DNA of 64,000 nucleotides from Clostridia bacterium (GTDB lineage Bacteria > Bacillota > Clostridia > Oscillospirales > Acutalibacteraceae). Position 1 is the first letter of the stretch, and each line of letters begins with the position of its first letter. The position numbers were made by a program, and so were the translations under genes. The stretch lies in the NCBI GenBank assembly GCA_017521125.1, contig JAFXDV010000010.1, positions 86,093 through 150,092 of the forward strand, written 5' to 3'. Below are positions 1 to 7,787 of the stretch, one piece after another. The notes under the pieces were generated by a model, which worked only from the letters and a program-made list of their open reading frames with translations, ran no database searches and was not told the DNA's origin.

Positions 1-248
1 TAGACGACGCTTCAGGTCTTGCATTAAAGGCTCGTGGCATCTTCTATGCTCCTGACTTTGTTATCAACGGCGGTGGCGTTATCAATGCTGCAGCAGAGGT
101 TGACGGACCTTACAACAAGGAAGCTGTGCTCGAAAAGGTTGACAAAATCTATGATAGCATTGAGCATATCCTTACCGAATCTAAGAAAACAGGCGAACCT
201 GAGGGCGTTATTGCTACTCGTTACGCTGAGTCTCTTATCTACGGTTAA
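1..248 (+). CDS. Leucine/Glu-family amino-acid dehydrogenase, C-terminal end (partial)
   Basis: The 5' part lies outside the window and the reading frame begins at base 3. The remaining ~81 residues include GIFYAPDFVINGGGVINAA and KVDKIYDSIEHIL, which match the C-terminal part of the NAD-binding domain of leucine dehydrogenases of the Glu/Leu/Phe/Val dehydrogenase family. These enzymes reversibly deaminate branched-chain amino acids to 2-oxo acids in the cytoplasm. The stop TAA is at 246-248 and a strong terminator follows. Substrate choice cannot be decided from this fragment; family membership is fairly sure. Confidence 0.8.
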   Translation, partial: DDASGLALKARGIFYAPDFVINGGGVINAAAEVDGPYNKEAVLEKVDKIYDSIEHILTESKKTGEPEGVIATRYAESLIYG

Positions 249-273
249 GAGCAACAGAAAATTTTAATCTTAC

Positions 274-311
274 AAAAAAGACTTGAAATCTTATGATTTC
301 AAGTCTTTTTT
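274..311 (+). terminator. Intrinsic terminator
   Basis: A long A-rich stem around ACTTGAAATC / GATTTCAAGT with a TTAT loop ends in a run of seven T. It is 25 bases after the dehydrogenase stop. The A-run on the other side means it could also stop the converging LysR transcript. Confidence 0.9.
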
Positions 312-329
312 TATTAAATGTGACAGCGA

Positions 330-1226
330 TTAGAGTAAAAGCCCCTCCACCTTATTTGTCTCCATAACCGTTTTAAGAGAAGCTAAAAAGCATTCCGTCG
401 GCCGAGTAGTAAGGGCGGCTCTGCGGCAGAGCAGATATATGCGGCGGTCAGGTATAGCAAAGCTCATTTTGCACCTGCGCAAATCAGGCGCGTTCTGCAA
501 GGCGTCGGCTATACTTCGTGGCACTACTGCCCAGGCCTGAGGCCTTGAAATAAAGAGTCTTATCTGACTCATAAGCCCTAATCTTATCTGGGGTTTTGCC
601 TCTGTTCCAAAAACACTCTGGTGCCATTTTCTGAGCTCTGAAGTCCAGACGCTATAAACCTGGTGGTCCACAGATAAATCTTCTAAATTTACAGGGTCGG
701 GATAATCCGACCTTGCCGAGCACAAAAACGCCATCGGCTCGTTCATAAAGGGAATGGTTACAATCTGGTCATTATCCACCATCCGTCCTGAAAAAGCTAC
801 ATCTAACTTATCTCTCTCCAAGGCCTTTCGCGCTTCGGCTGTAGCAATATCTTTAATTTCCAACCGAATTTCAGGAAAGTGGTTTGAAAAATGCTCGTAT
901 ACAGGGGGAAGCATATAACTACCGATACTGTTAAGAGATGATATCCTTAAAATTTCTTCTGTTAAAGGCGGATTGCAAACAGCATACATCTGATTTTCAA
1001 GGGCTTGGTGCTGTTGCGCTAAGGGCAGAAACCTTTCGCCCGCGGGGGTTAAGGATAATTTTCGGTTTCCCTTGCTTCTGTAAAACAGTTCCTGGCCAAG
1101 CTCTTTTTCAAGGTTCCTTAACCGCGTACTAAGGGAAGATTGATTAATATAAAGGGTTTGGGCAGCTCCTGTAATGCTACCTTCACGGTATATTGTCAAA
1201 AACGCTTCTATTCCTAAATCGGTCAT
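330..1226 (-). CDS. LysR-family transcriptional regulator
   Basis: This is a 298-residue LysR-type regulator. The N-terminal winged helix-turn-helix (residues ~1-60) has the typical AFLTIYREGSITGAAQTLYI and SSLSTRLRNLEKELG core. A periplasmic-binding-protein-like effector domain follows from ~90. The ATG at 1226 was chosen because GGAGGG lies at the right distance before it; the TTG at 1241 is in frame but has no site of its own. The gene is divergent from the transporter-deacylase gene, so by the usual LysR arrangement it probably controls that gene and itself through the palindrome at 1241-1262. The effector is unknown. Confidence 0.92.
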   Translation of the reverse strand: MTDLGIEAFLTIYREGSITGAAQTLYINQSSLSTRLRNLEKELGQELFYRSKGNRKLSLTPAGERFLPLAQQHQALENQMYAVCNPPLTEEILRISSLNSIGSYMLPPVYEHFSNHFPEIRLEIKDIATAEARKALERDKLDVAFSGRMVDNDQIVTIPFMNEPMAFLCSARSDYPDPVNLEDLSVDHQVYSVWTSELRKWHQSVFGTEAKPQIRLGLMSQIRLFISRPQAWAVVPRSIADALQNAPDLRRCKMSFAIPDRRIYLLCRRAALTTRPTECFLASLKTVMETNKVEGLLL

Positions 1227-1240
1227 ACTCTTTCCCTCCA

Positions 1241-1262
1241 AATATTGAATTCATTCAATATT
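1241..1262. promoter_or_regulatory. Perfect palindrome, likely LysR operator
   Basis: Two perfect 10-base arms (AATATTGAAT and its complement) are separated by TC. The site is just upstream of the LysR start and about 20 bases before the -35 of the divergent gene. It holds an ATTG...CAAT core of the T-N11-A type typical of LysR boxes. The assignment is inferred from position and symmetry. Confidence 0.6.
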
Positions 1263-1281
1263 ATATAGCAAAAAACCGTCA

Positions 1282-1310
1282 TTTACAACACTTTTTTAAA
1301 ACATTATAAT
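1282..1310 (+). promoter_or_regulatory. Promoter of transporter-deacylase gene
   Basis: TTTACA and TATAAT are separated by 17 bases, 30 bases before the chosen start codon at 1340. Confidence 0.7.
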
Positions 1311-1339
1311 GATATCAAATATTTATCGAGGTGCTGTTT

Positions 1340-3733
1340 ATGAAAAGCAATACTGCTAAGGCGGTCTTTTGCGCCGCTTTGGGAAACATTCTTTGGGGAT
1401 TCAGTTTCCTCTTTATCAAACAGGCTCTGAGCGTGGTTTCTCAGCCATCCATAATGCTTGCCCACCGTTTTACCATATCGGTGCTTATTATGCTTCTTAT
1501 GATACTTTTCGGTAAGGGCAAAATTTCTCTAAAGGGCAAAAATTTTGCTTTTATTTTATTGCTGCAGGTCTTTCAGATATGTTATACTGTTTTTGAAAGC
1601 TACGCGCTTCTTTATACCAACTCAACCATCGCCGGTCTTGGCCTTGCGGTTGTACCTGTTGTCACTATCGGCACAGGGGCTCTCTTTTTAAAAGAATACC
1701 CCTCCTTGCGACAAGCTTTGTTCTGTATAATGCCAGTAGTGGGCGTGGTTTTCATAACCCTTTCAGGCAAAGAATTGGGAGTTATGACTCCCTTAGGCGG
1801 ATTATTCTTGCTTATTACGGTAGTCGCTTCTGCACTATTTAAGACGGCAAACCGCAAAGCATCTCAAGAGTTTACCGCATTTGAACGCACCTTTTTTGTG
1901 TTGGCCTCCTCATCGGTAGTGTTTACTGTAGCCGGCCTTAAATCTGCAAATTGGGATGTTGCAAGCTTTGTCTCGCCCCTGGCAAACCCAAAATATATTA
2001 TTTCGGTTCTTTTCTTGGCAATTCTCTGCTCCATCGCCGCAAATATCCTTATAAACTATGCTGCGAGTCAGATGTCGGTCTTTAAAGTCTCCTCCTATGG
2101 CTCTCTCTCAACCTTGTGCTCAGCTGTTGCGGGCATTGCTTTACTTGGAGAGCCTGTAAATCTCGGTTTAATATTGGGAGGAGTGCTTATTATAGTGGGT
2201 GTTCGAGAAGTAACTAAGCCTAAAAAGGAGAAAAAACTTATGTATGACATTTTAATTAAAAACGGTATGATTATTGATGGTACAGGTAGCCCCTCTATGA
2301 GAGCACAGGTTGCCGTAAAGGACGGAAAAATTGTAAAAATCGCCCGAAATATTGAGGCCGAGGCAAAGGCTGTTATAGATGCCGCAGGTAAGGTTGTAAC
2401 CCCTGGCTTTATTGACTCTCACTCTCATTCCGACAAACAGTTTTTCTCACACCCTGAGCAAAAGGAAAAGGTTGAGCAGGGTATCACCACCTCGGTTGCA
2501 GGTCAATGCGGCGCTTCAATCTGCAGTACAGATGCCGCTGAATTTTTAGACAATGCTCGTGGCTGCAAGCTTGGTGCAAATATCGGTCAGCTTATTGGCC
2601 ACGGTTCTTTACGAAAAGCCGTTATCGGCACAGAAAACCGCAAACCCACCGCCGACGAGCTTGAAAAAATGAAATCCGTTATGCGTGAGGCTATGGAGCA
2701 CGGGGCTTTGGGTGTTTCCTTCGGATTTATCTATGCTCCCGGTTGCTTCGCCGACACAAAGGAAGCTATCCAAATCGCAAAGGTGGTAGGCGAGTATCAC
2801 GGTATTGCCGCCATCCATCTCAGAAGTGAAGCCGACAAACTTGTTGAGGCGGTAAATGAATTTGTCACTATTGTTAAAGAATCTGGTGTTCGCGGAGTTA
2901 TTTCGCACCATAAGGCATCGGGAAATCCTAAAAACTGGGGACTGGTAAAGGAGACCCTTCGCATTATAGACCAGGTCAATGTCCAAGGGTATGAGCTTTA
3001 TGCCGATGTCTATCCCTATACTGCATCACACACACGTTTTTCTTCAGCCTTTATCCCTATTCAGTGGCGTTCAGGGGGAACCGATAGTCTATTAAAGCAT
3101 TTGGAAAGCCCTGAGGAAATAGCCGAGGCTAAGGCTAGGTTTTATTCTGCTCATTCTGATATGGATTACATACTTGTTGCCCGATGCGCTGGCCGCCCTG
3201 AGTTTGAGGGTCTTCGTGTGCCTGAAATTGCTGAAAAATTGGGACTAGATGAATTCTCTGCCGCTTTGGAGATAGTGCGACTTACAAAGGACAGCTGTTC
3301 CGCCTGCTTTTTTACTATGTGCGAGGAGGATGTAGAGACGGTAATGGCACATCCTCGCGTTATGATTTGCACCGACTCAGGCGTTGTGGCAACCGCTTCC
3401 AGCTACCATCCACGACTGCGCGCAAGCTTCCCAAGGGCTATTGCTCGTTATGTTCGAGAAAAAGGGGTTGTTTCACTTTCTGAAATGATTAGGAAAATGA
3501 CCTCTATGCCTGCCGCCGTTTACGGTTTTCAGACTAAAGGTCTTATTCGTGAGGGAATGGACGCCGACATCTGTATCTTTGACCCTGAAAAACTTGAAGA
3601 TAAGGCGACCTACGCTAATCCTCACGCCCACGCCGAAGGCTTTGATTTTGTAATTGTGGGTGGAAAAATTGCTGCTGAAAATGCCCAATACACAGGGGAG
3701 CTTGGCGGAACGATGCTATATAGAACTCTTTAA
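1340..3733 (+). CDS. EamA/DMT transporter fused to N-acyl-D-amino-acid deacylase
   Basis: One uninterrupted frame of 797 residues. Residues 1-~290 form a ten-helix EamA (drug/metabolite transporter) protein with two repeated halves (GNILWGFSFLFIKQAL at the start). Residues 301-797 form a complete amidohydrolase of the D-aminoacylase type, with GFIDSHSHSD metal ligands, GQCGAS where the family has its metal-binding Cys, SHHK, DVYPYTAS, CTDSG and HPRLRASFPR. Known relatives are separate proteins of ~300 and ~490 residues. The start at ATG 1340 follows GAGGTG. At the junction, AAGGAG (2225-2230) lies 9 bases before an in-frame ATG at 2240, so a free deacylase could also be made. The likely role is export or uptake and hydrolysis of an acylated D-amino acid. 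The fusion is seen directly; the substrate is inferred from the family. Confidence 0.85.
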   Translation: MKSNTAKAVFCAALGNILWGFSFLFIKQALSVVSQPSIMLAHRFTISVLIMLLMILFGKGKISLKGKNFAFILLLQVFQICYTVFESYALLYTNSTIAGLGLAVVPVVTIGTGALFLKEYPSLRQALFCIMPVVGVVFITLSGKELGVMTPLGGLFLLITVVASALFKTANRKASQEFTAFERTFFVLASSSVVFTVAGLKSANWDVASFVSPLANPKYIISVLFLAILCSIAANILINYAASQMSVFKVSSYGSLSTLCSAVAGIALLGEPVNLGLILGGVLIIVGVREVTKPKKEKKLMYDILIKNGMIIDGTGSPSMRAQVAVKDGKIVKIARNIEAEAKAVIDAAGKVVTPGFIDSHSHSDKQFFSHPEQKEKVEQGITTSVAGQCGASICSTDAAEFLDNARGCKLGANIGQLIGHGSLRKAVIGTENRKPTADELEKMKSVMREAMEHGALGVSFGFIYAPGCFADTKEAIQIAKVVGEYHGIAAIHLRSEADKLVEAVNEFVTIVKESGVRGVISHHKASGNPKNWGLVKETLRIIDQVNVQGYELYADVYPYTASHTRFSSAFIPIQWRSGGTDSLLKHLESPEEIAEAKARFYSAHSDMDYILVARCAGRPEFEGLRVPEIAEKLGLDEFSAALEIVRLTKDSCSACFFTMCEEDVETVMAHPRVMICTDSGVVATASSYHPRLRASFPRAIARYVREKGVVSLSEMIRKMTSMPAAVYGFQTKGLIREGMDADICIFDPEKLEDKATYANPHAHAEGFDFVIVGGKIAAENAQYTGELGGTMLYRTL

Positions 3734-3740
3734 AAGATTA

Positions 3741-3778
3741 AAAGAGCTATCAGATTTTAGTCTGATAGCTCTTTTTTT
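3741..3778 (+). terminator. Intrinsic terminator
   Basis: AAAGAGCTATCAGA pairs with TCTGATAGCTCTTT and is followed by T-rich sequence, eight bases after the deacylase stop. The last bases reach the end of the converging regulator gene. Confidence 0.9.
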
Positions 3779-4388
3779 AGCCTTTGCTTATTACCTTTTT
3801 CTGCCAACTTATCTTTTTACACTTTGGGCATTTCATATATCTTGTTCTGCCCATATGCATTGACCATACCATTGGTTTGTATGAGGGCACGTATTTGTGA
3901 CCGCAGTTTTTACACTGGTAATACCCTGCCACCTGTTCGATTTTAATGGCATAGAAAATTCCCACAAAACAAGGGATAACGCCGGAGAAACAAAGGACAA
4001 TTCTTTGCCAGTTCTCCATTGGAAGATATGCTGCGATAATGATTGGTGCAAGTAAAACAAGGACGGATAAAACTCCTATAACCACTTCAAGCGCTAAAAG
4101 TCTTTTATCGTTTTCTTCCTTTTGTTTTACCATTTCAATCAAGGTTTTTTCAAGTTCTTTGTTGTAGTTATCCACTTTAACTACCTCCCCGTTTAATAAG
4201 TCGTTTACTGTAATACCCAAGATTTCGCAAAGCTCCAACATTATTGCGGAATCGGGCAGAGATTTACCTGTTTCCCATTTGGACACTGCCCTATCGGTGA
4301 TATTAAGTTTTTCTGCTAACTGCATTTGGGTCAGTTTTTTCTCTTTTCTGCAGTTTGCTATAAACCTTCCTATTTTCACTTGGTCCAT
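3777..4388 (-). CDS. XRE-family regulator with two membrane helices and a zinc ribbon
   Basis: 203 residues. Residues 6-62 are a Cro/C1-type helix-turn-helix (LTQMQLAEKLNITDRAVSKWETG). A charged helix (~70-98), two hydrophobic segments (~101-121 and 129-149) and a C-terminal zinc ribbon with C159-x2-C162 and C187-x2-C190 follow. The ATG at 4388 has AAAGGAGG at a good distance. It is divergent from the envelope operon starting at 4580. Membrane-bound XRE proteins of this kind are common in Clostridia, but their signals are mostly unknown. Control of the neighbouring operon is inferred from position. Confidence 0.85.
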   Translation of the reverse strand: MDQVKIGRFIANCRKEKKLTQMQLAEKLNITDRAVSKWETGKSLPDSAIMLELCEILGITVNDLLNGEVVKVDNYNKELEKTLIEMVKQKEENDKRLLALEVVIGVLSVLVLLAPIIIAAYLPMENWQRIVLCFSGVIPCFVGIFYAIKIEQVAGYYQCKNCGHKYVPSYKPMVWSMHMGRTRYMKCPKCKKISWQKKVISKG

Positions 4389-4440
4389 AGAGCGCCTCCT
4401 TTCATGCTCAGTATATACAACACCTTTAAAAAATACCACG

Positions 4441-4476
4441 AACTGTTGGTTGAGTGGGGAAAATCAACCGACAGTT
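4441..4476. promoter_or_regulatory. Inverted repeat between divergent regulator and envelope operon
   Basis: AACTGTTGGTTGA (4441-4453) and TCAACCGACAGTT (4464-4476) are complementary except for one G-T position, with a 10-base spacer. The repeat adjoins a weak leftward promoter (TATACT at 4410-4415 on the minus strand) and is 41 bases before the rightward -35. It is a candidate operator for the XRE regulator. Confidence 0.45.
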
Positions 4477-4517
4477 CATATTATACCACAATTTATTCAC
4501 GCAGAAAACAGTTTTTA

Positions 4518-4546
4518 TTGACAAAGGTAATGCCACATGATATGTT
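4518..4546 (+). promoter_or_regulatory. Promoter of the envelope operon
   Basis: Perfect TTGACA (4518-4523), 17-base spacer, TATGTT (4541-4546), placed 34 bases before the start at 4580. Confidence 0.8.
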
Positions 4547-4579
4547 TAAAATAAATAAAAGTTTAGGGGGATATTGCAA

Positions 4580-4960
4580 ATGGCCAAAAATTCTCGCTTA
4601 AGATGGTGGGAGATTGTATTTTTAATTTTAGGTTCTCCTATCTGGCTTTCTGTTTTAATTTCTGTTTTTGCAGTTGTTTTTTCTGTTTATGTTTCCCTTT
4701 GGTCTGCGATTATCTCTCTTTGGGCAGTTTTTGTGTCCCTTTTAGCCTCGGCTTTTGGTCTGACAGCGGCAAGTTTTATCCTTTTAGTTTTGGGACGCAT
4801 GTTCTCAGGTGCTGCCGCTTTCGCCGTAGGTTTAGTTTGTGCGGGACTTTCTATCTTTATGTTCTTCGTTTGCAAGGCGGCAACCAAGGGAATTATTTTT
4901 CTTACCAAAAAGGTTTGTTTGGCTTTAAAAAACTGCTTGATAAAGAAGGAGGTAGCGTGA
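4580..4960 (+). CDS. Small DUF1700-like membrane protein
   Basis: 126 residues with about three hydrophobic segments (~12-34, 42-72, 75-100) and a short basic tail. The stretch SPIWLSVLISVFAVVFSVY resembles the membrane half of DUF1700 proteins, but the usual N-terminal cytoplasmic helical region is missing. In many Firmicutes a DUF1700 gene precedes a DUF4097 gene, and here the next gene is DUF4097. The start ATG 4580 follows AGGGGG; the stop TGA overlaps the next ATG by one base, implying translational coupling. The family link rests on pattern and context, so it is moderate. Its function is unknown. Confidence 0.75.
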   Translation: MAKNSRLRWWEIVFLILGSPIWLSVLISVFAVVFSVYVSLWSAIISLWAVFVSLLASAFGLTAASFILLVLGRMFSGAAAFAVGLVCAGLSIFMFFVCKAATKGIIFLTKKVCLALKNCLIKKEVA

Positions 4961-5751
4961 TGAAAACATCTACAAAAATATGGTTGATTGTTGCAGCCGC
5001 CCTCGTTTTTTTAGGAACCATTATGTTTTCGGCAACTCTGTTTTTTGCCGATTGGGATTTTTCTAAAATCAGTACCACAAAATATGAGCAGAACTCTTAT
5101 AATATTAGTGACTCTTTTGAAAACATTTGGATAGACACCGACACAGCAGATATAAAATTCCTTCTTTCAGGGAATGGTGAATGCAAGGTCGAGTGTTTCG
5201 AGGAAAAAAAGGCCAGGCATGAAGTAAAAATAGAAAACGGCACTCTTTTTATTAACGAAAAAGAGGAAAAAGCCTGGTATGATTATATAAACATCGGCTT
5301 CGGCACTCCAAAAATTACCGTTTATCTTCCAAAAGCAGATTTTTCCTCGGTTTATATTAAAGAGAGCACAGGAGATATATCTTTTTCTAAACTATCTGTA
5401 AAAGATATTGACCTTTCCCTTTCAACCGGCGATATTTTACTTAGTGATGTAAAGTGTGAAAACCTTGTAACTAAAGGAAGTACCGGAGAGGTCGAACTCA
5501 AAAAGGTTATCGCCTCTAATAAATTCGACATTAAAAGAAGCACGGGTGATATTGAGCTTAACGTTTGCGATGCGGCGGAAATATTTATTGAAACCGACAC
5601 CGGCGACGTTGAGGGAAGTCTGCTTTCCCCTAAAACTTTTGCTACTAAGACAAGTACAGGAGAAATTCACGTTCCCCAAACTAATGAGGGGGGCTTATGC
5701 CAAATCACCACCTCGACGGGAGATATAGAAATTTATCTTGGAGAAAAATAA
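4960..5751 (+). CDS. DUF4097 family beta-repeat protein, membrane anchored
   Basis: 263 residues. One N-terminal membrane helix or uncleaved signal (~7-29) is followed by a beta-rich extracytoplasmic domain. At least seven copies of S-T-G-[DE]-[IV] recur about every 20 residues (STGDISF, STGDILL, STGEVEL, STGDIEL, DTGDVEG, STGEIHV, STGDIEI), the hallmark of DUF4097/LiaG-like stacked beta-strands. AAGGAGG lies 7 bases before the ATG. The stop TAA shares a base with the next ATG. LiaG-type proteins belong to envelope-stress operons; the exact role here is unknown. Confidence 0.88.
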   Translation: MKTSTKIWLIVAAALVFLGTIMFSATLFFADWDFSKISTTKYEQNSYNISDSFENIWIDTDTADIKFLLSGNGECKVECFEEKKARHEVKIENGTLFINEKEEKAWYDYINIGFGTPKITVYLPKADFSSVYIKESTGDISFSKLSVKDIDLSLSTGDILLSDVKCENLVTKGSTGEVELKKVIASNKFDIKRSTGDIELNVCDAAEIFIETDTGDVEGSLLSPKTFATKTSTGEIHVPQTNEGGLCQITTSTGDIEIYLGEK

Positions 5752-6416
5752 TGAAACTTTTATTTTCGGCTCTTTCTAAATTTTTAATGGGGCTATTTCT
5801 CGTGGGCGCATTGATTTTTATTCCTGCGGGTAGCCTTAAATATATGAACGGTTGGTTATTCATTGGTTTACTGTTTGTTCCTATGCTAATTCTCGGCGCA
5901 GTTCTTCTTTTAAAATCACCAAATCTCCTTGAAAAAAGGCTCGGCGCAAGGGAAGAAGAAAAAACCCAAAAAGGTGTTGTTGCAGCCGCAGGACTTATCT
6001 TTGTTGCAGGGTTTATTATTGCGGGTCTTGACTTTCGTTTCGGTTGGTCGACTATTCACAACGGAATTGTTTTTTCCGCTTCGGTAATACTTTTGATTTC
6101 CTACGCCTTATACGCCGAGGTTATGCGCGAAAATGCTTATCTTTCAAGGACGGTTGAGGTGCAAGAGGGACAGAAAATCATTGATTCCGGTCTTTACGGA
6201 ATTGTCCGCCACCCAATGTATGCCGTGACCGTTTGGCTATTCCTTTCTATCCCTTTGGTTCTCGGCTCTCTTTGGGCCTTTCTCTGCTTTGCCCTTTATC
6301 TGCCCATTATTGTTGTGAGAATATTAAATGAAGAAAAGGTGCTCGAAGAAGGACTTTCAGGATACATAGAATATAAAAAACGTGTTAAATACAGACTTTT
6401 TCCTTTTATATGGTAG
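5751..6416 (+). CDS. Isoprenylcysteine carboxyl methyltransferase-like membrane protein
   Basis: 221 residues with five or so hydrophobic segments. The C-terminal half carries the ICMT/PEMT-type signature: YGIVRHPMYAVTVW (RHPMY) and RILNEEKVLEEGLSGYIEYKKRVKYRLFPFIW, where E and Y-x2-Y precede the end. Bacterial members are SAM-dependent methyltransferases of unknown lipid or protein substrate. It starts by overlapping the DUF4097 stop by one base, with GGAG inside the preceding codons. It belongs to the operon from 4580. Confidence 0.85.
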   Translation: MKLLFSALSKFLMGLFLVGALIFIPAGSLKYMNGWLFIGLLFVPMLILGAVLLLKSPNLLEKRLGAREEEKTQKGVVAAAGLIFVAGFIIAGLDFRFGWSTIHNGIVFSASVILLISYALYAEVMRENAYLSRTVEVQEGQKIIDSGLYGIVRHPMYAVTVWLFLSIPLVLGSLWAFLCFALYLPIIVVRILNEEKVLEEGLSGYIEYKKRVKYRLFPFIW

Positions 6417-6433
6417 GTTAAACGAGGTGTCTT

Positions 6434-7039
6434 ATGGAATTTAATGAAAAATTACAAGATCTTAGAAAAAATAAGGGGCTAACTCAAGAAGAACTCGCCC
6501 AGATTCTTTTCGTTTCACGAACCGCCATTTCCAAATGGGAATCAGGCAGAGGTGTGCCTAACATTGAATCCTTAAAGGCTATTTCTAAATTCTTCTCGGT
6601 CTCGCTGGATGACCTTTTATCTTCCGACCAACTCCTTTTCCTTGCCGAAAACGAGCAAAAGATTAAAGAACGACATATCAAGGATATGATTTTGGGGCTT
6701 CTTGATTGCAGTATGGCTCTGCTCTTGGTTTTGCCTTTTTTCGCATTTCAAACAGAGAGCTACGTTAAGGAGGTTTCCCTTTTAAATTTCATAACCGCTC
6801 AGCCTTTTATTAGGGTGCTTTGTCTTGTTGTTGTTTTGGGTATGGTTGCACTCGGTCTTTTATGCCTTGCCTTGCAAAACTGCAATAATGCTTTTTGGGT
6901 TAAAATCAAAAGCACTCTTTCCCTTTTGCTTAGTATTTTGGCGGTTATCCTTTTCATCCTCTGCAGACAACCCTATGCGGCGGTGTTTACCTTTGTATTT
7001 TTAATTATAAAGATGTTTACTATTTTCCGCCGACACTAA
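6434..7039 (+). CDS. XRE-family regulator with membrane domain
   Basis: 201 residues. Residues 4-60 are an XRE helix-turn-helix (LTQEELAQILFVSRTAISKWESGRGVP), then DDLLSSDQLLFLAENEQ and about four hydrophobic segments from residue 80 to the C-terminus. An AAACGAGGTG site precedes the ATG, 17 bases after the methyltransferase gene. This is the second membrane-tethered XRE protein in the cluster and may act on the same promoter region. It has no zinc ribbon, unlike the first. No target is shown. Confidence 0.85.
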   Translation: MEFNEKLQDLRKNKGLTQEELAQILFVSRTAISKWESGRGVPNIESLKAISKFFSVSLDDLLSSDQLLFLAENEQKIKERHIKDMILGLLDCSMALLLVLPFFAFQTESYVKEVSLLNFITAQPFIRVLCLVVVLGMVALGLLCLALQNCNNAFWVKIKSTLSLLLSILAVILFILCRQPYAAVFTFVFLIIKMFTIFRRH

Positions 7040-7114
7040 AAGTATCATAACGTGACGCCAAGACTCTTTTATTTCTTTTTAGTTTGCCTTACTGTGTTTA
7101 CAGGAGGGAAAATT

Positions 7115-7765
7115 ATGAAAAGTTTTAAAAAAAGTCTTGGTGTTTTTGTTTTTTTATTTTTGTCTTTTATTTTGTGGACTGTAGCAATTTCCTTTATTGA
7201 CCTTGGGTCGATAGGTCCCAATGGGTCAAGTGTGGGTTTTGCTACACTTAACGGATGGTTTCACTCGGTCACGGGGGTACACATGACCCTTTATCTTATA
7301 ACCGACTGGGCAGGGCTTGTGCCTGTGGCGGTTGGCTTTGGTTTTGCAGTTTTAGGTCTTGTTCAGTGGATAAAGCGCAAAAATATATTAAAGGTAGATT
7401 TTAATATTCTAACTCTTGGTGGATTTTATATCCTTGTGTTAGCATTTTATCTGCTATTCGAAGAGTTTGTTGTGAATTACAGACCTATTCTTATAAACGG
7501 TTATTTAGAAGCCTCTTATCCGTCTTCCACCACCTTACTTGTATTTTGTATTATGCCAACCGCAATATTGCAGCTTAAAGCTCGTATTAAAAGACAAACG
7601 CTTAAAAAAGTACTTAATATTATTATTGTTGTTTTTACTGTATTTATGGTTGTAGGCCGACTTATTTCAGGGGTCCACTGGCTAACCGATATTATAGGCG
7701 GAATTTTACTTAGCGGCAGTCTTGTAACCTTATATTATTCTATAAACAAAAAACCCACCGTATGA
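7115..7765 (+). CDS. PAP2-family membrane protein with altered active-site motifs
   Basis: 216 residues with about six hydrophobic segments. The PAP2 (phosphatidic acid phosphatase) fold is recognised by NYRPIL, YPSSTTLL and GRLISGVHWLTDIIGG. Motif 3 keeps R...H...D. Motif 2, normally PSGH, reads PSST, so the usual His is missing, and the Lys of motif 1 is replaced (EEFVVNYRP). It may be a poor phosphatase, a specialised subfamily or a non-catalytic relative. The start ATG follows AGGAGGG at 7103-7109. It is probably the last gene of the envelope operon. Confidence 0.82.
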   Translation: MKSFKKSLGVFVFLFLSFILWTVAISFIDLGSIGPNGSSVGFATLNGWFHSVTGVHMTLYLITDWAGLVPVAVGFGFAVLGLVQWIKRKNILKVDFNILTLGGFYILVLAFYLLFEEFVVNYRPILINGYLEASYPSSTTLLVFCIMPTAILQLKARIKRQTLKKVLNIIIVVFTVFMVVGRLISGVHWLTDIIGGILLSGSLVTLYYSINKKPTV

Positions 7766-7780
7766 TTCGGTGGGTTTTTT
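7748..7780. terminator. Bidirectional terminator
   Basis: AAAAAACCCACCG and CGGTGGGTTTTTT flank a 7-base loop. The stop codon of the PAP2 gene lies in the loop. Runs of A and T on both sides suit termination of this gene and of the converging GH3 gene. Confidence 0.9.
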
Positions 7781-7787
7781 ACGTGTT

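Noticed and set aside
24..267. Two short ORFs over the partial dehydrogenase
   Set aside because: They run in other frames of a clear coding region with known protein similarity.
5350..5740. The repeated STGDI coding segments as a DNA repeat or CRISPR-like array
   Set aside because: The repeats are at protein level with variable codons and spacing; they are the DUF4097 strand pattern.
4603..5751. A longer 382-residue reading of the DUF4097 gene
   Set aside because: The extra 119 residues overlap the upstream membrane-protein gene in another frame, and AAGGAGG marks the ATG at 4960.
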